In this document: piece by piece, positions 1 to 11,021 of the stretch
Layout: each line of letters opens with the position of its first letter
How positions within the stretch are numbered: position 1 is the stretch's first letter
From: Nemophila menziesii
Lineage: Eukaryota; Streptophyta; Magnoliopsida; Boraginales; Hydrophyllaceae
Reading direction: 5' to 3'
Assembly (NCBI GenBank): GCA_029959085.1
Contig: JARWIR010000027.1
Location: 3,038,001-3,102,000, forward strand
DNA: 64,000 nt
Translations under genes and position numbers: made by a program
The notes under the pieces: model-generated
What the model saw: only the letters and a program-made list of their open reading frames with translations
Database searches by the model: none
What the model was told of the DNA's origin: nothing

Positions 1-1357
1 GGAATAGAGGTTGGTTCTGGTTCTATTCTAGGTGGAGGTAATTGTTTTCCACTTCTCAATTCAACTGCATGACAAGCATGATCTTCAGGAACAACAGTAT
101 CACTTGGGAGTTTCCCTTTTGGCCTATTTTGCAGTACACTCGCCATTCGTGATATTGTATGCTCAAGGTTCTTGATTACCTTGGACTGAGTTTGGATTCT
201 TTGTTGGCTTATCTTCATATTTTCTTCGAATACTTTCATCATTGCAGCCATACTTGAATTCAAACTCGAAGGTTGCTTTCGTGGAGCTTGGTGCATTGAA
301 TATTGAGGTGGTTCTTGATAAGCTTCTTTATAAACCGGCGCTTTTTGATCGATTTCTTTGTAATTCGGCGCTTCTTGATAGATAGGTTGTGGTGGATAGT
401 AAGATTGAGGTCGAGGTGAATAATAAGTCTCTTGATTTCCGACCCAATTTTGATTTTGTGGGGGCTGATAATTAGCGTAACTTCCTTGAGGATGATAATA
501 ACCATCAGAATAATGGTTTCTTTTATGAGATACGAAGGAAATTGAAGCTATATTCTTCATGCAATTCTCCCACGAATGGTTTCTTGCTCCACAACCTGGA
601 CATAAAGGTAAAGTAGGTACTAGATTCACCTGAGCTATTGTTCGTGCTTGTTCTCGTAATTCCTCAAGTTGTTGGTTTAACTCCTTGAGCCTTAGAGATT
701 CTAAGGGCTCTTCTTGTTTTTCTAATTCAACCGGCCAACTTCTCTCGTTCTCAAGAACATTCTCCATAATATTCTCAGCTTCTTCAGGATCTAATAACAC
801 AAAACCTTTACACCCTAACATATCTGCTCTTTTTCTGGACTCGTCATTAAGCCCTCCATTAACATGGTTAATGAATATTCTGGCGATGATATATGGCATG
901 GACATCTCTCCTTCATCTCGTTAAAACGTAACCATGCTTCACCCAAGCTTTCTCCGTCTTCCTGCATAAATTGTTCGAGCTCCAACATATCTTTTAATCT
1001 TCTACTAACCAGATAAAATCGGTCTAGGAATTTAGATTGAAGCTTGTCCCAATCTGGAATAACATGAGGGCGTTGGGTATCGTACCAATCGCTTGCACTT
1101 CCGGTAAAAAAGAACTGGAACATAATGTAATACATCTGCTCCTTTGTAACGCCTCTGGTAATATAAACATCACAGATCTGCATAAATTTCTGAACATACC
1201 GGACTGGATCTTGTTGTGCAGCACCGCTAAATTGTCCATGACTCGCAAATTGCGCTATTATGCCTAGATCTGGTCTAAAATTTGCGGCTTGGATTTCTGG
1301 AGTGCGGATTCCGCGTGGTTGTGTGATGGGAAGATCAAGTCTCCTTGGATTCTCCAT
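1..1357 (-). pseudogene. gag: gag of element A (frameshifted, runs off window)
   Basis: Capsid-type polyprotein of the Ty3 class. The start at 1357 (MENPRRLDLP) matches the start of element F's gag. The open part (1357-815) contains the Retrotrans_gag core, including FASHGQFSG, VRYVQKFMQICD, LDRFY and GEAWLRFNEM. A frameshift near 850 moves the reading to another frame, in which the C-terminal part can still be followed: a CCHC knuckle C-x2-C-x4-H-x4-C (CPGCGARNHSWENC), a Pro/Gln/Tyr-rich stretch with repeated YKE units, then a linker with LPSDT and ELRSGK that precedes protease in these elements. Family is clear; the gene is broken. Confidence 0.85.
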
Positions 1358-1450
1358 CTGTAAAAATCTGTAAAGACAAAAAAGAAAAGCGTAAAACAGA
1401 ACTAACTAAAATAAAAGCACTAGATAATTGCACAAGGACTAACGATGTAG

Positions 1451-1468
1451 TCCCCGGCAGCGGCGCCA
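1451..1468 (-). other. Primer binding site, element A (tRNA-Asp)
   Basis: On the minus strand the sequence is TGGCGCCGCTGCCGGGGA, 6 nt after the LTR end. It is complementary to the 3' end of plant tRNA-Asp (CCA plus acceptor and T-arm), the primer known for Athila elements, with one G:U-type difference. Confidence 0.85.
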
Positions 1469-1474
1469 AAAACA

Positions 1475-2993
1475 TGGTGTCGCCTAAGGTGTGATAAAAA
1501 GATGTATAAAATAAGTGCAAATAAACACCCTAAGCTGAGCACGGTTCTGCAAGTATACAGATCGTATGCAAGTTTTAATGAATAAGTAGAATTCATTCCT
1601 CAGAGACTACGAAGGTTAAGAAGAACTTATGCAACTATTCAAGTGCAAATATAAAAGATAGAAAAGATAATACGCAAATAAAGAAGAGATGGATAAATAT
1701 TTAATTGGTTTTTAAATAAGAAAACTAAACTACTAAATTAAAAGACAGAAAATAAATAAAAGAAAAGAAGATAGTATGAGAGTTTAGCTTGAGTAATTAG
1801 CAAGTAATCCCCACTAGTTTTGCCGTTCTAAACATGTAAGGGTGAATTATGTAGTATTTCAATAATCGGTTCCAATTGCACTAGGTAGTTTTAAATAGGG
1901 TTTACTAGTGTCAATAAGGAGTCCTAAGCAAACTGTTCCTGCAATTGGTTAAATAGCAATACACTAAACCATGGTGATTATCTAGTTAGGTTGATTTGTC
2001 AGATCTAAACCTTATTCTAGACGTTATGTGCTAATCCTATAATTAAACATCGTTGTCAATGGTGACCTAACTACTATGATGGTAATTCTATATGGTTGCA
2101 ATCCACAAGAACTCAGAATATAAATCTAAACACATAAACAGAGAATAAAAACAATAATTCAATTTAAAACATAAAATTCACAAATTAGATAGATGACAAT
2201 CAAACCTAGGGTTCATACATATATGCTAAAACTCAAGCTAAATAGAATTTAGTTCATACTAAGAAAAGAAAAGAAAAGAAAAGAGTTACATAATTAAAGG
2301 TAGAAGAAGACATGATTGATGCACAGCTCCTTCCAGACTTCTCTTCTTGTTTGTAAGCTTCTTCCTGACCTTAAGGTTTGGCCAAGGATGATTTTCTATT
2401 GTTAAGAGGCTGTATTTATAGGGTATAGGAAGACCTAATTCGTTTTCTTGAAGGAGAAGGTAAGTATTGGACTCCTAGCCCAACTCAAATTTGTAGCCCA
2501 AAAATATGGAATCAGCCCCGTTTTTGTTTTGGTCCTAAAAACTTCAATACATATCCGTTTGACGCGAATGAGTAGTCGAAATTCATCGTCTCGGAAAGAT
2601 CTTTAACTTTTCTCTTGACCATTTCTCCAGATTCCTCACCGATTTTGAGATATAAGCTGATTCGTGGTCATAGGTGCAGGAATTTAGATTTAAGGTAGCT
2701 TTTCCTTTTGCATAATTTTAGCTTTTACTTCTTTATCTTTAATTTCCATGTTTATCTTCTTTCCTTTAACTCTTAGACTTTGACTTGAACTCTAATTAAT
2801 TACCATATATCTTTAAAGTTTCACACTAAATAAATAATTAAACGCAGTATGCTCTAAAAATAATAAATAATTAACTTAAGACACAAAATAGGAAAGTGTA
2901 CAAAATCATGTGAAAATCGACCTATATTCTAATAAATAAAACTAAAATGATGTCTCAGAAATAGATTCTAGTATCACAAATGAGGAGACATCA
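1475..2993 (-). repeat. LTR of element A (1519 bp)
   Basis: Bounded by TG...CA: the minus strand begins TGATGTCTCC at 2993 and ends GGCGACACCA at 1475. The first 46 nt form an inverted repeat (arms 2985-2993 and 2948-2956). A TATA-like CCTATAAATACA lies at 2422-2411. The homologous LTR in element F is about the same length (1495 bp). Confidence 0.87.
2411..2422 (-). promoter_or_regulatory. TATA-like box in LTR A
   Basis: CCTATAAATACA on the minus strand. The same 12-mer is found at the equivalent place in the LTRs of B (29533-29544) and F (58634-58645), which supports a conserved promoter core. Confidence 0.6.
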
Positions 2994-4010
2994 CTCGCTT
3001 TCTTTGGAAAGGTAACTTGGAGAGAGCTAGATGAGCTAAGGTTTCTTGGCAAGATGTTTGTAAAGGTAAAGTTTAGGGAGGTCTTAATATACCTAACATT
3101 GATACCCTTAATAAAGTTTTCCTTTTGAGTGTGTTTAGGAGAATATATAAGAGAGGTAATAATCTAATTAGCTTATGGGCTTGCAATATTATCTTTAAAG
3201 ATTCTTATATTTGGAATTACTCTATAAAATAGGACTTGTCTTGGACTTGGAGGAAACATACTAAAGTTAAGAGGATATGCCTATTCTTTCATCATTTACA
3301 AGTTTAATAATGGAGCTCTCACATACATTTTTTGGGATAATTGGATTAAGGATGATAATTTTAACTCCATTTTAAATAGAGATACTCATGTTTGTCCCCT
3401 ATGGTTAAACAAGACTATTAGTTGTTGTTATAACAGAGGGAGGTGGCGTTTACCTCCTTCATTGAATGGTATTTCCAAACTATTACTTTCCTTATCTGCA
3501 GTTGAGGATAAAATCTTGTGGAAAGCTAGTATCAAAAACAAGTTTTCCTTCAAGAAAACCATGTTAAAAATATATGAGACAGGACAATTACTTTAGTGGA
3601 CTAGAATTGTTTGGAATTCTATGAATATTGCCAAAAATTCCTTCTGCTAATGGCTAGCTTGTCTAAATCGGCTACCTACTAAAGCTCGTATGAAGGATTG
3701 GAGAATACAACAAAATAATCTCTGTCATTTGTTTGTTCTTTTTCCTTTATCAAGAAGAGTATTGCAAGTGTTAGTAACTATGGAATTCATATGCCAGCTC
3801 TGCAATCTTGGGATGAATTAGTGAATTCATATATTGCACTATACTCAATATTGTCTTCATATTAAAACGCAGGGGAAGTGCAAGTTCAAAGAAAAGCTGA
3901 TCGGTCAGATAGCTAAGGCCTCATTGCTGTATGTTACAACATTTGAGCAATAAAATGTTCAGGTTAATCAAAAAATTATTTGTGAGAATTTATAGGGTTG
4001 AAATGACTGA
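2994..4010 (+). pseudogene. LINE ORF2 fragment J (C-terminal region)
   Basis: Conceptual translation, broken by many stops and shifts, gives motifs of plant L1 ORF2 downstream of the RT fingers: FLWKGN, then KVSWQDVCKGK, GGLNIPNIDTLNKVFLL, and further on LACLNRLPTKARMKDW, which is the zf-RVT region. The beginning of the LINE is missing because element A's LTR starts at 2993. No poly(A) or target duplication was identified at the right end. Old, non-functional fragment. Confidence 0.72.
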
Positions 4011-4224
4011 ATTATCATTTACAGATAACAATTACAATTAACAGTTATGTTTGTTTACCCAAGGTCACTTTGTTTATAATCTCCTCAAAGCTTTAGGATC
4101 AAATTCACGATAACTTAGAGGATCAAATCAACAAAGAAGATATAGTTCAAGGATCAAATTTTTACTCTCAAGTCCCAAGTGGTATCAAAGCTTGCGCTGC
4201 ATTGTCTTTGTTCAATCGTCCTTA

Positions 4225-5275
4225 GTTTATTTTTACCTCAATTGTAGGAAATTAAACATTGCACGTAGAGTGTTTGATGGAATGCTTGAATAAGATATGG
4301 CTTCATGTAATGGTTTATCCGCCAGCTATGCAAAAACAACAATGTGGAAAATGTAATAAAGGTGTTTAAAAAGTTCTATAATCAAGGAATTCAATTGAAC
4401 GGAGAAGGTGTTTTTGGGATTTTCAATTAGTGGATTGTAAGAATCTTAGAATTAGTGTGGATTGTGAGAATCTTAAAAGCAGTGTGGATTGTCATTCTTG
4501 TAAGAAGTTTGTATAAGATACAAATCAGTTTCATTACTTTGAAAATGGTGTATGTTCATGTGGGGAGTATTGGGGATCTAGTCAGATATACCATGTTTTT
4601 GCAAAAGTTGCACATATATACCCGTATTTATTTATATGTATTTTCTATTATTTTTTGGAACAACATACTTATATAGTTTCTATTATTTCCCATAACCCAT
4701 TATACTTGTACACAAAACTTTATTATTTTTGGGTTAGTTCAATTGCCTAAAATTAAGTCAATCATTTCAAGTCCAAAGTGATTCTCCAATGTAATAAAAA
4801 AAATTATAAATTTAAGTTTGTGCAAATGCATTCAAGTCCAAATTTTGTATCAAGTCAACGATTTCAAGTTTGTGAAATGAATTCGAATGGTTTGACAGGT
4901 AATGGAACTAGTTTTTCTAGTGTACTTTCCGCAATTGGTAATTTAGTAAATTTAAATATTGGTTTACAGATTCATGTGTATGTGATTAAGATCGGAGTCT
5001 CATCAGATCAATTTGTTAATTTTGCAGCTATAGATATGTACGGAAAATTTGGACTTTTCTCAGAGATGTCAAAAGTGTTTGCAACAATAGATCAAGTTGA
5101 TGTAACTGGATGTAATGCTTTAATCACCGGTTTATACGTAACAACCTTGTAAAGGAACCTCTAAAAGTGATTAAAAAGTTCAGTAATCAAGGAGTTCAAT
5201 TAAATGTAGTGCGATGAACTTCAGTAATAGCATGTAGTGTCATGGAAAATCTTTAGAGCTTTTCGAGAAATGAAA
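4225..5275 (+). pseudogene. Pentatricopeptide-repeat (PPR) protein pseudogene
   Basis: PPR proteins are RNA-binding, usually organellar, in plants. Around 4255-4330 the translation reads NIARRVFDGMLE, then a DMASCNGL-like segment, the pattern of a PLS-type PPR motif, followed by stops. The longest open piece (4778-5152) contains NGTSFSSVLSAIGNLVNL, GLQIHVYVIKIG, DMYGKFG and CNALITGLY, all hallmark positions of PLS-class PPR repeats. The next piece (5230-5275) resembles the start of another repeat (FRAFREMK). Stops and frameshifts separate the pieces, and no start or organelle targeting peptide is visible. This is the only host-gene relic recognised in the window. Confidence 0.75.
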
Positions 5276-5281
5276 AAAGCA

Positions 5282-5600
5282 CACTACAAAAAAAAGTTAA
5301 ATTGTGACAAGCCTTCAGTTACATTTCTGGAAAAATGTCCCCTATCGTAAATTTCGTAACATTTATTAAACTGTGCCATAATTCGTGGCATCTTTTGTAT
5401 ATCTGTCACCTCAAAGTTGTCGCATCTTTTGGATACTTGACCGTATTTTTGTAGTTTTCACCTATGATCATGTGGCGACAGTAGTTCAATTTTGCCCATG
5501 AAAGTTGGCTGACAATAATTTAATTATGCCTATACAACGCGACAGATATTAAATTGTCGCTTATGCAAAATTACTTTCCGCTTCAACTTCAAGCAACTTA
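5282..5600 (+). mobile_element. Possible CACTA transposon terminus
   Basis: The stretch opens with CACTACAAAAAAAA, the terminal form of plant CACTA (En/Spm) elements, followed by repeated short motifs in both orientations (GTGACAA, TGTCACC, GGCGACAG, GCGACAG, TGTCGC) that resemble sub-terminal repeats. No matching TTTTGTAGTG end or 3-bp duplication was found downstream, and no transposase is recognisable. The element may have been interrupted by retroelement C. Confidence 0.42.
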
Positions 5601-6324
5601 TGCATATCCCAATATATTATATCTATTGAAATCTATTTTATAAATTTCTACAAAATTTAATCCATCTCCGTCAAATCATATTTCTTTTTTGTTCGAAACT
5701 AGGCCAAATTTTGGAACAAAACACCCAAAAGAAAAATTAGAAAAAAGCCGCCTCAACTCAAAGCCATCGATAGAGATTACTATCTCAAAGGTTAGTTTAT
5801 ATTCAATCTTGTTTGAGTTTACTTAGAAGGTTTGTTTTTTAATAACATTAATATTTATTTTGCCAAATGATTTTCAGGGGCACGTTTTTTTTTTATTTCA
5901 ATCTGAGAACTATTTTGATTTTGTTGACATTCTTGTCTATGAGGGGCTTGTCAGGGTAATTCCTAACACCTAGTTCTTTGTTTAACTCAAATTTCAACTG
6001 TAGTCTTGATCTGAAGCATAAAAAAGGTATTACTCATTTTTACTCTATAAGTATTGTTGCCTCTTTCTGCTAAATCTTGTGATTTTAATGTATGATTTCA
6101 ACAACCCTGTAAATTATAAAATTGGTCCTTGTAAATTGTAAAAGACCTGTAGAATGTAAAATTGGCCATGTAAAGATTAGGAGAGTTTTGGAGGCTAAAA
6201 CAGTCAATTTTTTGTCTGGTGAGGAAATGTCTTTCAAGGGGTTTTCTTAAGTCGAAATCATTGCAATAATCTGATTTCCCATCGGTGCATGAGTTATGAA
6301 ATGAAGCTTGTTTAATTGCATTTA
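5601..6324. other. Unassigned A/T-rich DNA left of element C
   Basis: No reading frame of note. The segment around 6100-6180 contains loosely repeated TGTAAATTGTAAAA / TGTAAAATTGG units that recall the minisatellite on the other side of element C. Confidence 0.4.
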
Positions 6325-6329
6325 ATTCC
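6325..6329. repeat. Target-site duplication ATTCC (left)
   Basis: ATTCC directly precedes the 5' LTR and is repeated at 18975-18979 directly after the 3' LTR. Five bp is the expected size for Ty3 integrase, so element C is a complete insertion. Confidence 0.9.
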
Positions 6330-7870
6330 CGATGTCTCCTTAATTGTTCTTATTTTCTACCCTTAGGAGACATCATTTTTGGTGTTTATTTGATTAATTT
6401 GATAGACTATTGAGTTAAAAATGCAATAATCCGGAATTTCTATTTTATTTCTAGTATTTTCAATTTATTAAACTTTTGCGCGTAATCTTGTGTATTTTAG
6501 TGGAAAGTTTGTAGGTTTTGAATATTAGCTAGGAATGGAATCCGAGAAGAGAGTCAAAGATCGTGATATAGAGTCAAGACTTAAAGATAAATCCCGAAAG
6601 AAACTATTTTTAGAGCTGAAAATCTATTTTCCAGGCCATAGATTGCTGATTTCGAGGTGCTTAAGAGATGACTTAGCCGCTAACCTTTGAAGAGAAAACA
6701 TTCCTTATCGAGTTACGGAACTTTAGCAACTGGAATCAAGTCAATCGGAGTGATAACGAAGCGGGAAAAGCAGTTACGGGATTTTGGGCTTAGAAATTGG
6801 GCTTGGACATTTAATTAGTGTTTTATTCTTAGGTCCAAGCCCTAATCCGTTTTTACACTTATAAAAGGAGCCTTTGACTTCTATTTTCACAACAATTCAC
6901 ATTCTACAAGATTAAACACCAGAGAGAAGCAACAGAAGGAAGAAAGAAGAAGCTGCAAGAGCTGGAGAGGGTCTATATCTCCGTTCTCAGTCATTCCTAT
7001 TCCGGAAATTAGGTTCTTTTATCTTTAATTTTGTAAAACAATATGAATTCCATTTTATTTAATTTAGTTTTATTTTCAATTAATATGAGCTAAACACATT
7101 TTAGCGCTTGAGAGTGTTATATGGGTGATTCCAAATCGTATTGAATTTCCTATGTTGAATTTGGGTTTCTGTTAAATTAAATTAGATTGTGTCTTTTACT
7201 CTTTTTGATAAAGTGAGAATATTTACTGTTTTTAGAGTCATGAACTAGCAACAGGTATTAGTATCTAGGCTATTCCAATTAGTGGCAATTGGATCATCCT
7301 GACGGAGGGTTTAGGTACAGAACCATTTATTCAATCTAGAATAGAAGCTATTGATTCTGACGATCTTAGCTAATTCTAGGGCCAATGAGGTAATTAAACT
7401 TAAATATCCAAAAGTGGATCATATTTACCCTGACGGGACTAGTGACACTCTAGGAAAGCCTTATAGTCCACTCTGACGGGGGTATAAGGAATTTAGAATC
7501 CCGACCATTGTATTTGACCAATTTAACCCTTAAACAGCATAGGTTACGAAATAGGATTAGGAAGACCCCTTGCGCTCTCAAGTGCTATCTTCTCATACTT
7601 GCGTTTCACATCATTTTACTTGCGTCTTAGCTTTTAATTAAAATTTCCATTTAGTCTTTTATCACTTAGCATTAAAACGAAAATCAAATCAATCAATTTA
7701 TCTTATTTGCTTTCATAAGTGCAATCACTCATTATTGGATAAGCATTGTGATTAACCAAACCGTCCCTGCGAACGATCCTAGATCATTATTACTACTTGG
7801 GACAACCGTACACTTGCAGTTGTGGTTCGATTACATTTGCATTTATTTTAGAACACACAAAGGACCACCA
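6330..7870 (+). repeat. 5' LTR of element C (1541 bp)
   Basis: Starts CGATGTCTCC, where the 3' LTR has TGATGTCTCC, so the terminal T has mutated; ends GACCACCA. It lacks a 23-bp segment present in the 3' LTR (near 17855-17877) and has a 2-bp difference near 7208, which together explain the 21-bp length difference. It carries the LTR-start inverted repeat (6330-6340 / 6365-6375), a TATA box and four TGACG motifs (7300, 7358, 7431, 7474). Confidence 0.93.
6860..6868 (+). promoter_or_regulatory. TATA box in 5' LTR of C
   Basis: TATAAAAGG about 530 bp into the LTR, followed by a purine-rich leader. The identical sequence stands at 17966-17974 in the 3' LTR. Likely core promoter for the genomic RNA. 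Confidence 0.65.
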
Positions 7871-7876
7871 AGTTTT

Positions 7877-7894
7877 TGGCGCCGCTGCCGGGGA
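7877..7894 (+). other. Primer binding site, element C (tRNA-Asp)
   Basis: TGGCGCCGCTGCCGGGGA, 6 nt after the LTR end. It pairs with the 3' end of plant tRNA-Asp and is identical to the sites of elements A and F. Confidence 0.9.
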
Positions 7895-8005
7895 CGGTAG
7901 CGTGTGACCACGGTGTTTATTCCTTTAGTCATAGTTGCATTTATTTTTATTTCAGTTTTACGCTTTTTGTTTGTTCATTTCTTTTCAGGTTTCTAGGTTT
8001 GGTGT

Positions 8006-9491
8006 ATGCGAAGAAGACTCTTTAAGGATCTAGAGCCAACACCTCCGATCCTTAATAATCCAGAATCGTTAATCAGACTTGCTAACAAGAGAAGGAGAGA
8101 ACAAGAAGCTTTAGAGGTAGAAGAATTAATTAACATAATGGAAAATATCAATATTCAAAACCAACAAAATAACGGACAAGGCCAGCTAGACGCAAATGGC
8201 CAACCTTTAGCGCCACCAGACATTATTCCTCAAGTTCAACCACTAAATCCTAATCCTCAAGTTCAGATAGTAATGAATCAAGATCCATGGTTTGTTAATG
8301 GTCCTCCAGAAGCTCCATTTCGTGCTCCTGCTCTAGGAGTATGTTAGCTCAATTCCAAAATTTTGGAAATTTTCGTGGTAGACCAGGAGAAGATCCTATC
8401 GAGTTGTCCAGAAATTCAAGTAGATATGTGATTCTTACATCACACAAGGGGTTTCAAGAGAACAACTTTATTTCACCGCGTTTCGATTTTTTGTTATTGA
8501 TGGAGCAAGTGAATGGAACGATACACAAGATCCTACGAAGATAACAAACTGGGACCAATTAGAAACTGCTTTCTTTGACAGGTATTACCCAAATAACATG
8601 ATGTTAGATGATCAACTTAAGTTAACACATTTCCGTCAAAAGTATGATGAAACTTTGGGTAAGAGCTGGACAAGATTTCAGATGTGTTTACGAAGAGTTC
8701 CCGATCATGGCTTTACAGAACAACAACAACTTAAAATATTTTACAAAGGCCTTGATGGAACTTCAAGAGAGAAATTGGATTTGTTATGTGGTGTGGGATT
8801 TCTTCAAGTTCAACCCGTTCATGCTAAAATCATTTTGGAAAGAACAGTCAAAAATGAAGATGGGTGGACTTCGGTCAAAACCCCGGTTAAAGGAGTGAAT
8901 AATGTTAATATCGAAGAAAAATTTGCTACACTTGAAAATAAGATTCAAACTACTATAGAGCAACAGTTGAAACAACTTACTTTAGCTGTAAAAGAGGGAT
9001 TTTCGGGTAAGAAGGTAGCTGTGCAAGCTGCACAAGAGGTTTATATGTGTTCGATTTGCAGGGTAGATGATCATGATGAGGAAAATTGTCCGAATAACCA
9101 AGAGCCTGTGATGTTTGTGTCCAATAGAGGTAACTTTAATTCAAGTGGTAATGGATATCAGCCTAACAGAAACCATCCTGGGTTTCAATACTCGAATCCT
9201 AATGGGGCAGCCAATCCTACATATGTGTATCAGCCGCGTCCCCAAGGTAACAACTACAATCCAAGACCACACAACAATTATCAAGGAGGACATATTCAGG
9301 GTAATTATGTACAAAGACAAGCTCCTCAAAACACTTACGATGAAACCATGAACCAAAAAGCCTTACCTGCTCATCCACAAGAAGGAGTAGTTACCCTTCA
9401 GAAACCCGTTGAAAGTTTAATTGCTCTTCAGACACAAGCTATGGAACGTCAACAAGCGTCTGAAGTAAATATGAAGTTAATGCAGAATTAA
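8006..9491 (+). pseudogene. gag: gag of element C (two frameshifts, one internal stop)
   Basis: Encodes the capsid/nucleocapsid polyprotein. The ATG at 8006 opens a basic N-terminal region (MRRRLFKDLEP) of 113 codons; frameshifts near 8340 and 8410 and a TAG near 8432 interrupt the capsid core, whose motifs (CDSYITQGVSREQLY, NWDQLETAFFDRYYP) can be read in the third frame. From 8598 the frame is open for 297 codons: GKSWTRFQMCLRRVP, a coiled-coil-like Gln-rich stretch, and a CCHC knuckle at 9048-9089 (C-x2-C-x4-H-x4-C, CSICRVDDHDEENC), then an Asn/Tyr/Pro-rich tail. It ends in TAA at 9489-9491, in frame with the pol ATG at 9492, so gag and pol were probably one frame. Confidence 0.88.
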
Positions 9492-11021
9492 ATGGAGCAA
9501 TTTGCAAAACAGCTTATTCAGCGTCCACAAGGGCAACTCCCTAGTGACACAGAAAATCCGAGACAACATGAAGATTGTAAAGCTGTTACACTAAGAAGTG
9601 GTAAGAACCTCCCTCCACCTCCTTTTCCCGTTATGAAAGAGAAAGAAGTTACAAGAAAAGAAAAGGAAGTGGGTGATAAAGAGAAAGAGAAAGAGAACGA
9701 TAAAGATAGCGAGGTTGAAGAAGTAGTGAGGCCAATTGAGACTCCAAAGAAGAAAGATGATATTGTTAGTAATCGCCCTCCACCACCGTTTCCATCTCGA
9801 GTTCAGAAAAAGGGTGATTTGGCCGATTTTTCGAAATTCTTTAATAGAGTGAAGGGCCTGAGTATCAATATTCCGATACTAGAGGCTATTCGAGATATTC
9901 CTAAGTATACAAAGTTTTTGAAGAGAGCCCTCACTAACAAAAGGCCTTATTGTGATAATGAGATGACTGGTCTTCCTGAAGAGTGTGCTGCGATTTGTCA
10001 GAGTAAATTACCTCCAAAGTTAGTTGATCCGAGAAGCTTCACTATTCCGATATCGATTGGGGAAGAATGGAAAGGAAAAGCACTATGCGATTTGGGAGCG
10101 AGCATCAATTTGATGCCTAAATCGATCTTTGATAGGCTAAAAATTGGAGAAGCAAGACCCACCTCTATGGTCTTGCAAATGGCGGACAGGTCTCTTGCAC
10201 ATCCTGAAGGCCGAATTGAAGATGTCCTCGTTAAGACAGGTACACTTATATTTCCTGTTGATTTCGTAATACTTGAATACGACGCAGATAGAAATGTCCC
10301 CATTATTTTGGGTAGACCATTTCTAGCCACGGGGCGTACTTTGATTGATGTAGAGAATGGCGAATTAACGATGAGGATACAAGATGAGGAGGTCAAATTT
10401 AATGTGTTCCGAGCTATGAAGTTCCCCGATTCTCAGGAAGATTGCTTCAGAATGGATGTAGTTGAGCAGGCATCGCAAGAGGTATTTAATTGCTTAAATT
10501 TTGATGATATTTTGCAGGCCGCTTTGACATTAGATTCACTTGAGATGATGGAAGAGCTTGCCGAAACAGTGGCAGCTCTAAATTCTGAAAATCCAAAGTA
10601 TAGGTGTCTTGCCTATGAACCTGTGAGAGAACCGGGGGAGATTATTCCTAAAGAGAAGCCTTCAATTGAATCTCCTCCGGAATTGGAAGAAAAACCATTA
10701 CCAGCACACTTGAGGTATGCGTATTTAGGTACTAATGAAACTCTACCTGTTATTGTTTCAGCTAATTTTACAGGTCCTCAAGAAGATAAACTGTTGTGTG
10801 TGTTGAGAGCCAACAAAGAGGCAATAGGTTGGACAATTGCTGACATCAAAGGCATTAGTCCATCCTATTGTCAACACAAAATTATACTTGAAGATGTTAA
10901 CGCACGCTCAGTTGAAGGTCAAAGAAGATTAATGCCAGTTATGAAGGATGTAGTGAAGAAAGAGGTGATCAAGCTTTTAGATGCGGGATTATTTATCCCA
11001 TCTCGAGTAGTGAATGGGTGA
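9492..11021 (+). pseudogene. pol: pol part 1 of element C: linker, aspartic protease, start of RT
   Basis: A 509-codon open segment. Residues 1-110 form a charged linker with AVTLRSGKNLPPPP, a conserved feature before protease in this group. The protease lies at about residues 175-300, with the catalytic DLGA at residues 200-203 (10089-10100) followed by SINLMPKS, and the second hallmark IILGRPFLATGRTLID. Residues 310-430 are a spacer. The final 75 residues begin the RT (ADIKGISPSYCQHKI, RRLMPVMKDVVKKEVIKLLDAG). The frame is lost near 10998, where a 1-nt shift leads to a TGA at 11019. Confidence 0.9.

Larger units (their letters stand above)
1..2993 (-). mobile_element. Athila-type LTR retrotransposon A, 5' part only
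   Basis: Read on the minus strand this is LTR (1475-2993), tRNA-Asp primer binding site, and gag plus the pre-protease linker running off the left edge of the window. The protein closely resembles element F, so A and F are members of one family. The LTR abuts LINE-derived coding sequence at 2994, so A appears to have inserted into a LINE; the other flank lies outside the window and no target duplication can be checked. Protease, the pol tail and the other LTR are not visible, so I cannot say whether A also lacks RT and integrase as F does. Confidence 0.88.

Noticed and set aside
7877..7894. tRNA-Asp gene
   Set aside because: Only the 3'-end complement is present, at the primer-binding position.
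9998..10396. 132-codon minus-strand frame
   Set aside because: Antisense shadow of element C's protease region.
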